In this document: in pieces, positions 1 through 6,459 of the stretch
Position numbering within the stretch: position 1 is the first letter of the stretch
Layout: each line of letters opens with the position of its first letter
IMG/VR virus record: IMGVR_UViG_3300030107_004847
Location: 1-28,193 of that record
Origin: a virus
Length of the DNA: 28,193 bases
Strand: one strand, 5' to 3'
Notes under the pieces: model-generated
Databases searched by the model: none
What the model was told of the DNA's origin: nothing
Seen by the model: only the letters and a program-made list of their open reading frames with translations
Translations under genes and position numbers: made by a program

Positions 1-44
1 CTCCGATTATGAGTCGGGTACTCTGACCGCTGAGTTACCGGCCC
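1..44 (-). tRNA. Partial tRNA gene, CAT anticodon (Met or lysidine-type Ile)
   Basis: Read leftward, the sequence gives the 5' part of a tRNA: acceptor strand GGGCCGG, T8-A9, a D arm with ACTC pairing GAGT around an AGCGGTCA loop, and an anticodon arm with loop CTCATAA. The anticodon CAT lies at 11-9. Four of the five anticodon stem pairs are good and the outermost is C-A. The variable loop, T arm and 3' acceptor lie outside the window. CAT cannot by itself separate elongator Met, initiator Met and lysidine-modified Ile. The first base could be at 44 or 45. Confidence 0.72.
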
Positions 45-52
45 CACGATAA

Positions 53-388
53 TTATTTTCTATACTCTACTTCACCCAAATATTTGTAATCATCTATATC
101 TTTGACTGGTATTTTAACCCAACCAACAGAGGGATCAAGATCATTGTAGATATTTTTGTTAAATGCCCAAACTAAAATGCTATCTTGATTAGTGGATGGG
201 GGATCACGATATAATCCAGAATCCCTGCCCGGCACAGCGTTCTCTGCTAACGTACAATATACATGTATAATCTTTGCCGTTTTTTCCTTGAGAGTAATTT
301 TACACATGCCATTCTTGAGATTTTCGATCAATTCGGAATGAGACTCTGATCGTTTACGAATTCTTTTTTTACCACATCCACAACTCAT
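53..388 (-). CDS. Hypothetical 111-residue protein with MSCGCGKK start
   Basis: I do not recognise the family. The N-terminus MSCGCGKKRIRKR is cysteine-rich then basic, and the rest is a mixed, soluble-looking sequence without membrane segments. The start is well supported by GAGAGGAG seven bases upstream and by an ATGA overlap with the stop of the preceding leftward gene, so the two are probably translated together. The CGC-plus-lysine start resembles that of the tiny protein at 25363-25503 (MGCGCNKNKN). This may mean a shared metal-binding or modification signal, or only chance. The stop lies just upstream of the partial tRNA. Confidence 0.7.
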   Translation of the reverse strand: MSCGCGKKRIRKRSESHSELIENLKNGMCKITLKEKTAKIIHVYCTLAENAVPGRDSGLYRDPPSTNQDSILVWAFNKNIYNDLDPSVGWVKIPVKDIDDYKYLGEVEYRK

Positions 389-750
389 TTTTTCTCCTCT
401 CGAATAGCTCTCAAGGTAAACTTAAGTTTGTTAATTAAATTATTATTGTTCTTTTCCTCTGCAAGTTCGACGATTGATTTCTTCCAGAATTTCATCACCG
501 CTGTTAATTCATTTTCATCATTTACAACGTAATGAAATTCTCGTACTCTGTTATTTTGAGAATATTCTCTCTTCGAAGCAGGCATAGGACACTTCATATC
601 AATTTTATTCAAATCTGATATTTCAAATATTTCACACTTCATAAACACAACGAAAAGTCTAGGAAATGGTCTATTTTTAGGGACTTCCCTCTTTACTTCT
701 CTAGGTTTAAAGTTTTTTCGTTTCTTAACTTCTCTTGTTCTAAATTTCAT
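385..750 (-). CDS. Hypothetical basic 121-residue protein
   Basis: Unknown function. The first 30 residues are very basic (many K and R with interspersed F and P), which could bind nucleic acid. The remainder is a mixed globular-looking sequence ending in a lysine-rich helix. The start has a good ribosome site (AGGAG about eight bases upstream) and a late-promoter-like octamer 22 bases upstream at 772-779. It overlaps the following gene by ATGA, so it probably leads a two-gene transcript that continues towards the tRNA. Confidence 0.68.
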   Translation of the reverse strand: MKFRTREVKKRKNFKPREVKREVPKNRPFPRLFVVFMKCEIFEISDLNKIDMKCPMPASKREYSQNNRVREFHYVVNDENELTAVMKFWKKSIVELAEEKNNNNLINKLKFTLRAIREEKK

Positions 751-771
751 AACAAATCTCCTATGACCTAT

Positions 772-779
772 TATTTATG
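772..779 (-). promoter_or_regulatory. Candidate T4-type late promoter (CATAAATA)
   Basis: On the leftward strand this reads CATAAATA, one base from the T4 late consensus TATAAATA. It lies 22 bases before the ATG at 750, with the AGGAG ribosome site between. It also follows directly after a leftward terminator, which is where a new transcript would start. Late promoters have no -35 element, so the octamer is the only sequence evidence. Confidence 0.5.
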
Positions 780-780
780 A

Positions 781-811
781 AAAGAAAACGAGTGCCTTTC
801 GACACTCGTTT
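781..811 (-). terminator. Rho-independent terminator, leftward
   Basis: Stem ACGAGTG / CACTCGT (788-794 with 803-809, extendable by two A-T pairs) encloses an eight-base loop. On the leftward strand it is followed by TTTCTTTTC. It lies just after the stop of the gene at 829-1038 and separates that operon from the late-promoter-like start of the next gene pair. Confidence 0.85.
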
Positions 812-828
812 CCGGGAAGGGTATAGAA

Positions 829-1038
829 TCACAAGTTTGAAGACAATGCGATTCCTCCATTCCGACCACGCTTAAAGGTGATCTTCTCGCCGTACTTCTC
901 CTCTAGGAGGCGGCGGACGATTGGTGCAGAAACACCAGCCGATTTTGCAAGATTCTTGACAGTGACACGTTCACCGTTTGCAATCCTGTTCTCAATTTCA
1001 TCATAAGACATATTCGTAACAGTAATCATACTACGCAT
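829..1038 (-). CDS. Small helix-turn-helix-like protein, 69 residues
   Basis: Residues about 12-50 (YDEIENRIANGERVTVKNLA followed by KSAGVSAPIVRRLLEE) have the length and pattern of a winged-helix or helix-turn-helix DNA-binding domain: a first helix, then VTVKNLAKSAGVS as the turn and APIVRRLLEEKY as a recognition-like helix. A basic glycine-rich tail follows. AAAGGAG lies seven bases before the ATG. A leftward terminator follows closely, so it ends its operon. The likely role is a small transcription regulator. The fold is inferred from pattern only. Confidence 0.75.
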   Translation of the reverse strand: MRSMITVTNMSYDEIENRIANGERVTVKNLAKSAGVSAPIVRRLLEEKYGEKITFKRGRNGGIALSSNL

Positions 1039-1066
1039 TGCTTTCTCCTTTGAAGAAAATAGTTAA

Positions 1067-1243
1067 TCACGGACTCTGCGTAAAAGTCAGTGAGTCGTAA
1101 AGGTCTGTTCTCAACTGCCACAGTTCTTCAAGAGTATCTTTCGGCAAACCGTCCTGTACAGGCTTGACTGCCGGGATATCTTCCGAAAAGAGGAAGTTGA
1201 AAAGTCCAATGAGAAGGTGAATTTGTTCTTCGTTTATCTTCAT
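1067..1243 (-). CDS. Hypothetical 58-residue protein
   Basis: The product begins MKINEEQIHLLIGLFNFLFS and ends in an amphipathic segment rich in E, L and W. No family is recognised. GGAG lies about 12 bases before the ATG, and the start is two bases after the stop of the next upstream gene, so it fits the leftward operon. The sequence looks natural, with helix-forming composition and no odd repeats. The stop is 29 bases before the start of the small HTH-like gene. Confidence 0.6.
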   Translation of the reverse strand: MKINEEQIHLLIGLFNFLFSEDIPAVKPVQDGLPKDTLEELWQLRTDLYDSLTFTQSP

Positions 1244-1245
1244 GT

Positions 1246-1401
1246 CTAAATTTTACTCCAAATAACCCTATTTTCAAGGGATTTCTCAATAATCGGTTGA
1301 ATTTCTTGTTTTAGCCTTCCAAGACTGGCGGCTTTTCTTTGAATCATCACGTTTTCTTTCGCCCCAAGTCTTTGCTCGATGCAATGGTCGCCCGAAATCA
1401 T
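1246..1401 (-). CDS. Hypothetical 51-residue protein
   Basis: The product starts MISGDHCIEQRLGAKENVMI and continues as a basic amphipathic helix. Its ATG overlaps the upstream stop in a TGATG arrangement and its stop is two bases before the next gene, which supports translation within the operon. No ribosome site is needed if it is coupled to the upstream frame. The family is unknown. Confidence 0.5.
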   Translation of the reverse strand: MISGDHCIEQRLGAKENVMIQRKAASLGRLKQEIQPIIEKSLENRVIWSKI

Positions 1402-1529
1402 CACGATTCCAGTTCGATCCCCTCGTTGTTCGTCTCAAGCTCGTTCGTTTTTGCATTTTCTTGCTCCGTAATCATATCTATGATGCCTGGTGTTCCGGAA
1501 AACTGAATAAATGGACCGATAAATAACAT
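1401..1529 (-). CDS. Short frame MLFIGPFIQFSG..., possibly N-terminally disrupted
   Basis: This 42-residue frame runs from an ATG at 1529 to a TGA that overlaps the next gene. The coding-like sequence extends upstream of the ATG (EIKVGVGGIGFADGLEIK) to a TGA with no ATG, GTG or TTG start in that stretch, and the ATG at 1529 has no ribosome site. A different frame opens with ATGAAAAAG directly at the stop of the upstream gene. One base change in the frame would join that start to this sequence. It may be a short gene with an unseen start, a frameshifted gene, or a decaying remnant. Confidence 0.33.
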   Translation of the reverse strand: MLFIGPFIQFSGTPGIIDMITEQENAKTNELETNNEGIELES

Positions 1530-1601
1530 TTTTATTTCTAGACCGTCGGCAAAACCAATGCCACCAACGCCAACCTTTATTTCTCACCCAAACTTTCTTT
1601 T

Positions 1602-1997
1602 TCATTTTATCTTTCGCGTTTTTTGTGCGGTTTTTCCCTTGTTGATAGCGAATCCCGGTCTCTCATAGTTATATCGTTTTAAGCCTGTACGCTCAAAGAA
1701 ATCTGCAACACTTTCACAGAGCGGTTTTTCGCCCATCAGAAACTTCTTTGCTGCAATCACTTCAATCGCGGTACATATAAAACAAATCAAAACAGCCGCA
1801 ATCGCATAAACCTTTCCCCAGCCCATCAACAGATCAAGAACAATCAAGACAACCGCAATAAAGTTCTGGGCTGTAATCGCACCGATCATCGATTGTCCGA
1901 ATTGTGCTTTCGACTCATTCGTATCATCGAACGTCATCGACGTAGCCATCTTATAACAAAAGAACGTAGCGATAGGAATTCCGACGATTGCAATCAT
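1602..1997 (-). CDS. Hypothetical membrane protein, 131 residues
   Basis: The chosen start (MIAIVGIPIATFFCYKMATS) has GGGAG eight bases upstream; an earlier in-frame ATG at 2015 would place that ribosome site inside the gene. The sequence has an N-terminal hydrophobic stretch (residues 1-15), a long one around NFIAVVLIVLDLLMGWG and another around VYAIAAVLICFICTAIEVIA. It ends in a basic soluble tail of about 45 residues. I infer two or three membrane segments. It overlaps the preceding metallopeptidase-like gene by four bases. Function unknown. Confidence 0.7.
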   Translation of the reverse strand: MIAIVGIPIATFFCYKMATSMTFDDTNESKAQFGQSMIGAITAQNFIAVVLIVLDLLMGWGKVYAIAAVLICFICTAIEVIAAKKFLMGEKPLCESVADFFERTGLKRYNYERPGFAINKGKTAQKTRKIK

Positions 1998-2329
1998 AGA
2001 AGATCTCCCTTCCATATTTTATCCGCGATTTTATATTGAAGCCGTAACGCTTCTTTTTCTCCATTCCCGCGCCATTTTCCAAAGACCCACTGACGAACAT
2101 GAACCATCTCATGGACAACAGTAGCCACAAAGTCTCTCAGTGATTGATCGGTAGCCGCGTGAATCACATACGCACCTATCTCCCAATCATGCTGCTCGCA
2201 GGAACCCCAACAGCGAATGTCAGAGTAGTTCACCGGATAGAAATAAATCTCTGGATGTTCGTCGAGAGAATCGAACCATTCATCCGTGAGCATATCAATT
2301 ATTTTATAACCAATTTTTTTGTAATCCAT
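1994..2329 (-). CDS. HExxH metallopeptidase-like protein, 111 residues
   Basis: VVHEMVHVRQW at residues 71-81 is a clear HExxH zinc-binding signature (H73, E74, H77) in the hydrophobic setting usual for metallopeptidases. A glutamate-containing helix (EKEALRLQYKIA) follows about 15 residues later and could supply the third ligand. The start at MDYKKIGYKII is chosen because AGGAG precedes it and the ATG overlaps the upstream stop as TAATG; longer in-frame starts read through the neighbouring gene. The protein is small, comparable to SprT-like or minimal M48-like domains. The substrate is unknown. It sits between two small membrane-protein genes. Confidence 0.72.
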   Translation of the reverse strand: MDYKKIGYKIIDMLTDEWFDSLDEHPEIYFYPVNYSDIRCWGSCEQHDWEIGAYVIHAATDQSLRDFVATVVHEMVHVRQWVFGKWRGNGEKEALRLQYKIADKIWKGDLL

Positions 2330-2535
2330 TATTTCTCTCCTGACATCGCAGCAAGAACAAGTCCAACATTCGCAAGGGCGTAAGAGATCCACACAAGGCA
2401 CCAAGCCCATTCCTTCTTGATTCCATAGCCAATTCCGACAATCGTATAAAGAATTGCCGAGATCAACGGTAGGGCTTTTACGAGAAAGTCAATCACGAAT
2501 AAATCCCATCTGTACGAGTTCCTCCCACCGAACAC
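2329..2535 (-). CDS. Small membrane protein, up to 68 residues
   Basis: Two hydrophobic segments are visible, LVKALPLISAILYTIVGIGY and WAWCLVWISYALANVGLVLA, separated by a short polar KKEW turn, as in a two-pass membrane hairpin. The start is uncertain. A GTG at 2535 gives 68 residues, while a GTG at 2496, next to the stop of the preceding gene, gives 55 residues beginning VIDFLVKAL and looks more natural. The stop overlaps the next ATG. It could be holin-like by size and topology, but nothing specific supports that. Confidence 0.6.
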   Translation of the reverse strand: MFGGRNSYRWDLFVIDFLVKALPLISAILYTIVGIGYGIKKEWAWCLVWISYALANVGLVLAAMSGEK

Positions 2536-2824
2536 GCATTAGCCGCAACGACAGGTGTGTGGGGTTCTCAAGACGCCCAGAAGTGCGGCACTTCCAACCA
2601 GCAGCCTGCACATCTTCAAATGTCAAACGCATGATGATGCGTCCAGGCACTCGGTCCGCAACAGGACAGGGAACCTCTGTAATTGTAAACACAGCACGCA
2701 CCTTTCCTGCGAATCGTGGGTGATCTCCACACAACGTCCAACTGTCTCCTTCTTGGAGATGCCGGAGTTGTCGTTCAATTCGCCCCTGATGGTCGTGCCA
2801 TTGATCAAGTGTCATCTGGGTCAT
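2489..2824 (-). CDS. Hypothetical 111-residue protein
   Basis: The sequence is tryptophan- and arginine-rich, soluble and without recognised motifs; it contains EGDSWTLCGDHPRFAGKVRA and a C-terminal LRLMRVRWEELVQMGFIRD. Its first codons lie inside the end of the upstream gene (20-base overlap). An alternative ATG three codons in is possible. GGATGG is the only ribosome-site-like element. Base composition is more GC-rich than the genes to its right. Function unknown. Confidence 0.6.
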   Translation of the reverse strand: MTQMTLDQWHDHQGRIERQLRHLQEGDSWTLCGDHPRFAGKVRAVFTITEVPCPVADRVPGRIIMRLTFEDVQAAGWKCRTSGRLENPTHLSLRLMRVRWEELVQMGFIRD

Positions 2825-2996
2825 AGGTATCCATCCAACTATTCAAATAACTATTTGCTTCGTACTTCGTAAAGCCAAATGTTTCTTGCAAGTAGGGACC
2901 TGCGCCATACATGTTCGTGATGCCGGAGAGTCTCAGAATATGCAAAAAATTATAAACTTGTTCTTTAGTGGGGGAGGTTTGCTTGTTCGTGTTCAT
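2805..2996 (-). CDS. Hypothetical 63-residue protein
   Basis: The central sequence QVYNFLHILRLSGITNMYGA followed by GPYLQETFGFTKYEANSYLNSWM resembles a small conserved helical protein I associate with phage and plasmid accessory regions, where its function is unknown. It is overlapped by the next upstream gene by 32 bases and overlaps the downstream one by 20, typical of this tightly packed leftward cluster. AGGATGG lies about 12 bases before the ATG. Confidence 0.65.
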   Translation of the reverse strand: MNTNKQTSPTKEQVYNFLHILRLSGITNMYGAGPYLQETFGFTKYEANSYLNSWMDTYDPDDT

Positions 2997-3267
2997 TGGT
3001 TACTTGCCATCCTGCTTTTATAAGTTCTCGGTACTTGGTTCTTGCTTCTTCTTTTGTCCAGCAGTGATTTCCTGCTGGTCCAATTTCAATCCAGTTGCCA
3101 CCCTCTAGATCGAATCGATTGATCTGCACTTCGCCGCTGTTGTATTCTTGAAAGGTGTAGAGTGCATAGTACCCCTGTACTTCGTGAATAAGATAATGAA
3201 TTTTATTATTACTCACTGAGGAGTAGCTTTTCCAGTCTCCGGAAGGTTTGGGAAGATTGCTCATCAT
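2965..3267 (-). CDS. Hypothetical 100-residue protein
   Basis: Unknown family. The sequence is beta-rich looking (IHYLIHEVQGYYALYTFQEY) with aromatic residues and an HCWTKEEARTKYRELIKAGW segment near the end that resembles a small helix. The start is one of two adjacent ATGs (3267 or 3264). GGAGG directly before them favours the second by spacing, and the second overlaps the upstream stop as TGATG. Confidence 0.62.
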   Translation of the reverse strand: MMSNLPKPSGDWKSYSSVSNNKIHYLIHEVQGYYALYTFQEYNSGEVQINRFDLEGGNWIEIGPAGNHCWTKEEARTKYRELIKAGWQVTNEHEQANLPH

Positions 3268-3665
3268 GCCTCCAATGCGTAGTTGTCGTATTTGTAGAAG
3301 TCTTTATCATGCTTCTTTTTATTTTTCATATAAAGAGAATGCATGTCTTTCTTCGGTTTCAAATGTTGATCGATGAATTTATCAAGCCACTCTTTCTCTT
3401 TCTTTCTGATATCATCTTGTACAGATATTCGGTTATCTGTCTTCGTTACAACAATCCATCCTTCGGATACTTTGTTTCTCCAGAAGGCGCGTGCTACGCT
3501 GATCTGCATAAGAGAGTCGAGTCTCTCTTCTCCTGCGAATCCGTATGAACGAATGCGAATGCGTGTAACGGGAGACGCTACTGGCGTGAACTCGTACCGC
3601 TTGTGCTTGTTATCTGGATGGGTGATGATGTGCGTTTTAATAAAGAACCACCTTTCCGTTTTCAA
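3264..3665 (-). CDS. Hypothetical 133-residue basic protein, TTG start
   Basis: The frame runs from a TTG at 3665 that lies inside the end of the upstream gene. No in-frame ATG or GTG occurs before residue 50, so either TTG is used or the start is later. The sequence is KRYEFTPVASPVTRIRIRSYGF, then a charged C-terminal half rich in lysine (KKEKEWLDKFIDQHLKPKKD). No family is recognised. It has no signal peptide or membrane segment. It overlaps the downstream gene by four bases. Confidence 0.52.
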   Translation of the reverse strand: MKTERWFFIKTHIITHPDNKHKRYEFTPVASPVTRIRIRSYGFAGEERLDSLMQISVARAFWRNKVSEGWIVVTKTDNRISVQDDIRKKEKEWLDKFIDQHLKPKKDMHSLYMKNKKKHDKDFYKYDNYALEA

Positions 3666-3960
3666 GTTTCACTTTCATCTTACCAGCTTTGAATCGTTTC
3701 TTCTTGTCTTTCCATTCTTTGACTGTCTTCTGAGCGGATTCGATCTGATCATCGAAGAGAGCTTCAATAGGTGCTGATTCAATGAACGGGAGTTGTGCTT
3801 GACGTTCTTCTTTCTCTCGTTTCTTCTGGAGTCCCGCTTGCTGTTTCTCAGTCATGCAATCCTTACACATTGTATGGTAGCCGTCTGGTTGTCGGTCATT
3901 GCTTTGAAACTGATCCACTGATTTCATTCTTTTACAACATTTGCATTTTTTAGTTTTCAC
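3637..3960 (-). CDS. Zinc-finger protein, 107 residues, GTG start
   Basis: Cysteines C6, C8 or C9 and C32, C35 (KCKCCKRMKS ... MCKDC) with an intervening DGYHT make a small treble-clef or zinc-ribbon fold, of the type often joined to HNH nucleases or found alone in phage genomes. The rest is a charged helix rich in K, E and Q and a basic tail. The GTG start has AAGGA seven bases upstream. With only the zinc module present, the likely role is nucleic-acid or protein binding rather than catalysis. Confidence 0.65.
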   Translation of the reverse strand: MKTKKCKCCKRMKSVDQFQSNDRQPDGYHTMCKDCMTEKQQAGLQKKREKEERQAQLPFIESAPIEALFDDQIESAQKTVKEWKDKKKRFKAGKMKVKLENGKVVLY

Positions 3961-3976
3961 GTTGGTTTCCTTTTTT

Positions 3977-4109
3977 GGAGTCCCGTAGGAGTCCCCATTA
4001 TAATCTGCCGGATGGAACCTGTCTAGGAGTCCCTTGTTATTTTGTTGGGGTCCCCGAATTAAAATTTTAGGATCCGGTTCGCTAGCCGCTGGAACGGGCA
4101 GGGACTCCT
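3977..4109. repeat. Cluster of GGAGTCCC-type repeats in an intergenic region
   Basis: The motif (T)AGGAGTCCC or a close variant occurs at 3977-3984, 3988-3997 and 4025-4033. A GGGGTCCCC palindrome lies at 4047-4055, and the inverted copy GGGACTCCTA at 4101-4110. The surrounding 238 bases (3961-4198) have no credible gene. The block lies upstream of the leftward zinc-finger gene, so it could be an operator cluster, a leader or a small RNA. The copy at 4025 and its inverse at 4101 could pair over a 70-base loop. Confidence 0.5.
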
Positions 4110-4198
4110 ACCGGCTGGCACTGTTCAGTATGAAAGAAGCCGCAAGGGGAGCCGGAGAGACCACCACTCACCCGGCTACAACCCTTACGGCTAGGGAA

Positions 4199-4516
4199 TC
4201 AGATGGCGTCAGCCATCTCGCGTACCGACTGGCACGCTTCGGCTACAGGAGCCGCACAAGAACTATCCATTTCCTCGGTCGCATTCGCAGCAGGCGCTGC
4301 TACTTCAGGAATCAAGAAGATCCCACGCTCTCCACGCCGAGCCAGGTCACGGGCGATCCAGTCCGGGATACGCTTGTTTCCCTTGAACTTGAGCGATACC
4401 TGGCGCATCGACTCACGGGTGAACTTCTCCTGAGTGATGTCCAGTCCCATAGCAGGGCCGTAGGTACGGATGGCGTCGATGAAGGCGATCTGTGCTGGTG
4501 TAAGTGTAATATTCAT
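4199..4516 (-). CDS. Hypothetical 105-residue protein
   Basis: The ATG at 4516 (MNITLTPAQIAFIDAIRTYG) is preceded by GGAG with nine-base spacing. The sequence continues GPAMGLDITQEKFTRESMRQ, then a segment KGNKRIPDWIARDLARRGER that looks like a small DNA-binding or helical domain. It ends in an alanine- and proline-containing tail. No family is recognised. Its base composition is clearly more GC-rich than genes at 53-1250 or beyond 9830, matching the neighbouring AAA+ gene. Confidence 0.62.
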   Translation of the reverse strand: MNITLTPAQIAFIDAIRTYGPAMGLDITQEKFTRESMRQVSLKFKGNKRIPDWIARDLARRGERGIFLIPEVAAPAANATEEMDSSCAAPVAEACQSVREMADAI

Positions 4517-4531
4517 GGTGTCATTCTCCAA

Positions 4532-4753
4532 TCAAATGTTGTTAGTGATCTGTCCAGCAAGGTCACATGCCTCACTGATCATGTCAATCTCAATGTCCAG
4601 AAACATCTCTGGCGGGAAGCGGTCGCATACTTCAGCGACCAGGAACAGTAGGGTCGTAGCGAGTTGGGTGTTCTCCGTACGGCGGAGGTCGTCAATGGCT
4701 ACTTGGATTGCCTCAAGGGCAGAGGTAACGAGCATGTTATTTGGCAGGTTCAA
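4532..4753 (-). CDS. Hypothetical acidic 73-residue protein, TTG start
   Basis: The product is an acidic helical protein (SALEAIQVAIDDLRRTENTQ ... FPPEMFLDIEIDMISEACDL). The TTG at 4753 overlaps the upstream stop as TTGA, copying the ATGA coupling seen elsewhere, and GGGAG lies five bases before it. The first in-frame ATG (4735) is 23 bases from that ribosome site. Function unknown. Confidence 0.6.
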   Translation of the reverse strand: MNLPNNMLVTSALEAIQVAIDDLRRTENTQLATTLLFLVAEVCDRFPPEMFLDIEIDMISEACDLAGQITNNI

Positions 4754-4890
4754 ACGAACTCCCTTCGTGAGTCTTGGTCAGCCAGGTCGGCGATCTCCTC
4801 GTCAGTGAGGTCATAGAGTCCTTCCATGTCCTCGTCGGTGATCTCAGGGCCGTAGTATTCTTCGCAGGTGATATCATCAAAGTGATCCAT
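4750..4890 (-). CDS. Small acidic protein, 46 residues
   Basis: The reading frame MDHFDDITCEEYYGPEITDE continues EDMEGLYDLTDEEIADLADQ and is strongly acidic, as in many small phage proteins that mimic DNA or bind host proteins. The competing frame on the same strand at 4737-4922 gives a basic, threonine-rich sequence with no ribosome site and is less convincing. The start overlaps the end of the upstream gene by 14 bases and the stop overlaps the next gene's TTG. Confidence 0.6.
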   Translation of the reverse strand: MDHFDDITCEEYYGPEITDEDMEGLYDLTDEEIADLADQDSRREFV

Positions 4891-5041
4891 TGTCGGTCTC
4901 CGTCTTGGGTTCGTTCATCCACTCAGACATCAATTCGCTGGTGGGTCGGCCGTCGGTGTATTCGTAAGACTCTTCACCGTCGTTCCATTCGACGTAGCCT
5001 TTTTCTTCACACCACATTACAAATTCTTTCATGGCTCCCAT
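4877..5041 (-). CDS. Small acidic protein, 54 residues
   Basis: The product MGAMKEFVMWCEEKGYVEWN is followed by DGEESYEYTDGRPTSELMSE and a short polar end. A strong GAGGAGG site five to eight bases before the ATG overlaps the stop of the AAA+ gene, so translation is probably coupled to it. It is acidic and aromatic-rich with no recognised family. It may act with the ATPase, judged from position only. Confidence 0.65.
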   Translation of the reverse strand: MGAMKEFVMWCEEKGYVEWNDGEESYEYTDGRPTSELMSEWMNEPKTETDNGSL

Positions 5042-5052
5042 TGGGATCCTCC

Positions 5053-6459
5053 TCAGAATGGGCACTCGACATCTTGGGTCGGTGCAATTGGATTGAACTG
5101 AAGCAGTTCAGAACGGCTGGCGATCTCGCCGGCGTGAGTGTACCAAGTACGCTTGTCGCCGTCCCACCGGCAGCCGAGGGACTTCGCTATATCCTTCTGA
5201 TCATACGACACGTTGAGGTCGATACGAGCATCGGGGTCCATTGAAGACCAGTCGGTCGGGGCGGCTTCGGTGGCGACAACATCGTCGCCATCTACTTTGG
5301 TGTAGAGATTCAGGAATCCCTCTTTCGTATCGTCATCGAAGCGGGCGATAGCCATGTTGATCGCGGTCATCTTATCGTCGAAGATCGCGTAGGCTTTCAC
5401 GATGTCTACCAGACGGCGAGTCGAGATGATCTCATCGACAGCACCCTCGGCGAACGACTTGCGGATGATCTCCGCCCACTTGACGAGGTGATCGCCGAAG
5501 TCGGCGTCGTCGATGCTGACGGCAGCCATAGCTTTGGTCAGAATCTTCTTCTCGGTCGAGCGGCTAGCGTACTCCTGCTCAAGCGTAACAGGGAAACGGT
5601 CGAGGAAGGCCTCGTTCATGACGTTGGTGCCGATGAAGCGACCGTCGTCGGAGCCCTTACCCTTGGTATTCGCAGTAGCGAGAACCGTGAAGCCGGCGGC
5701 GGGGGTCACCCAGCGGCCGATCTTCTTGAGGTAAACGCCCTTACCTTCGAGTACAGACTGAAGGCACATGATGTTGGTCGAACCGAGGTCGATCTCATCC
5801 AGAAGCAGGACGCCACCGGCTGGGTCTTCCATCGCCTTGACGACAGGACCGTCGCACCAAACCGTGTTGCCGTCGATAAGACGGAAACCGCCGAGCAGGT
5901 CATCCTCATCGGTCTGCTTGGTGATGTTGACGCGGTAGCAAGGGCGCTTGAGCTTGGCACAAACCTGCTCAATCATCGTGGTCTTGCCGTTGCCGGAAAG
6001 GCCGGTAACGAACGTGGGATAAAAGATCTTCGCCTTGAGAATCTTCTCGATAGATGAGAAGTGACCCCAAGGAACGTAGGTCGATTCGCGGTTGGGAATC
6101 AGGTGGGCGCGGTCGCCACCAGTCATTCCCATCACAGCGGCGCCAGCCAGGTTCATGGTAGGCGCAGCGGCGACGGTCGCAGGAGCCGGAGCAGGAGCAG
6201 CAACTGGCTCAGCAGCGGCAGCAGCCGGGATCGTATGGACGGCTTCGCGGATCTCAGGAACGTGGTACACGCCGCGAGTATCGGTGCGGCGACGGCTATC
6301 CTGAACGATCCACGCTGGCGGTACAGTGTAGATGTCGGTCGCGTCGATGACATCCAGAAGGTACTGGCGATCCACGTTCGGGTTCTGGGTCTGAGCAGCA
6401 AGGGCATCCACGAACTGGCGCTGGCGCTTGGAAAGGTCGTTGTATCGGAAGGTGGTCAA
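5053..6459 (-). CDS. CobS/MoxR-like AAA+ ATPase with C-terminal DUF5710-like domain
   Basis: With the TTG at 6459 as start (GGAG eight bases upstream) the protein has 468 residues. Residues 1-75 form a charged domain, 78-105 an Ala/Pro linker, and 130-310 the AAA+ core. The core shows Walker A GLSGNGKTT (153-161), Walker B LLLDEID (D221, E222), a sensor ATANTKG (261-267) and an arginine-finger-like FLDRF (R288). Residues 412-440 (RIDLNVSYDQKDIAKSLGCR and WDGDKRTWY) match the short DUF5710 domain. Family members act as MoxR-type chaperone ATPases that remodel or load metal into a VWA partner, as CobS does with CobT. That partner is encoded divergently at 6753. Longer starts translate through a palindrome-rich spacer and are unlikely. 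Confidence 0.87.
   Translation of the reverse strand: MTTFRYNDLSKRQRQFVDALAAQTQNPNVDRQYLLDVIDATDIYTVPPAWIVQDSRRRTDTRGVYHVPEIREAVHTIPAAAAAEPVAAPAPAPATVAAAPTMNLAGAAVMGMTGGDRAHLIPNRESTYVPWGHFSSIEKILKAKIFYPTFVTGLSGNGKTTMIEQVCAKLKRPCYRVNITKQTDEDDLLGGFRLIDGNTVWCDGPVVKAMEDPAGGVLLLDEIDLGSTNIMCLQSVLEGKGVYLKKIGRWVTPAAGFTVLATANTKGKGSDDGRFIGTNVMNEAFLDRFPVTLEQEYASRSTEKKILTKAMAAVSIDDADFGDHLVKWAEIIRKSFAEGAVDEIISTRRLVDIVKAYAIFDDKMTAINMAIARFDDDTKEGFLNLYTKVDGDDVVATEAAPTDWSSMDPDARIDLNVSYDQKDIAKSLGCRWDGDKRTWYTHAGEIASRSELLQFNPIAPTQDVECPF

Noticed and set aside
1517-1524. GATAAATA on the rightward strand
   Set aside because: No rightward gene follows; it lies inside a leftward operon.
4034-4651. Long rightward frame of 205 codons over the leftward cluster
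   Set aside because: It is antisense to three leftward genes with ribosome sites and coupled overlaps; its protein is low-complexity in R, S and L and it has no ribosome site.
4737-4922. 61-codon leftward frame
   Set aside because: The overlapping 46-codon frame at 4750-4890 has better composition and exact coupling to neighbours.
5488-6057. Rightward frame of 189 codons inside the AAA+ gene
   Set aside because: It is antisense to the Walker A and Walker B region; such shadows are common in GC-rich genes.
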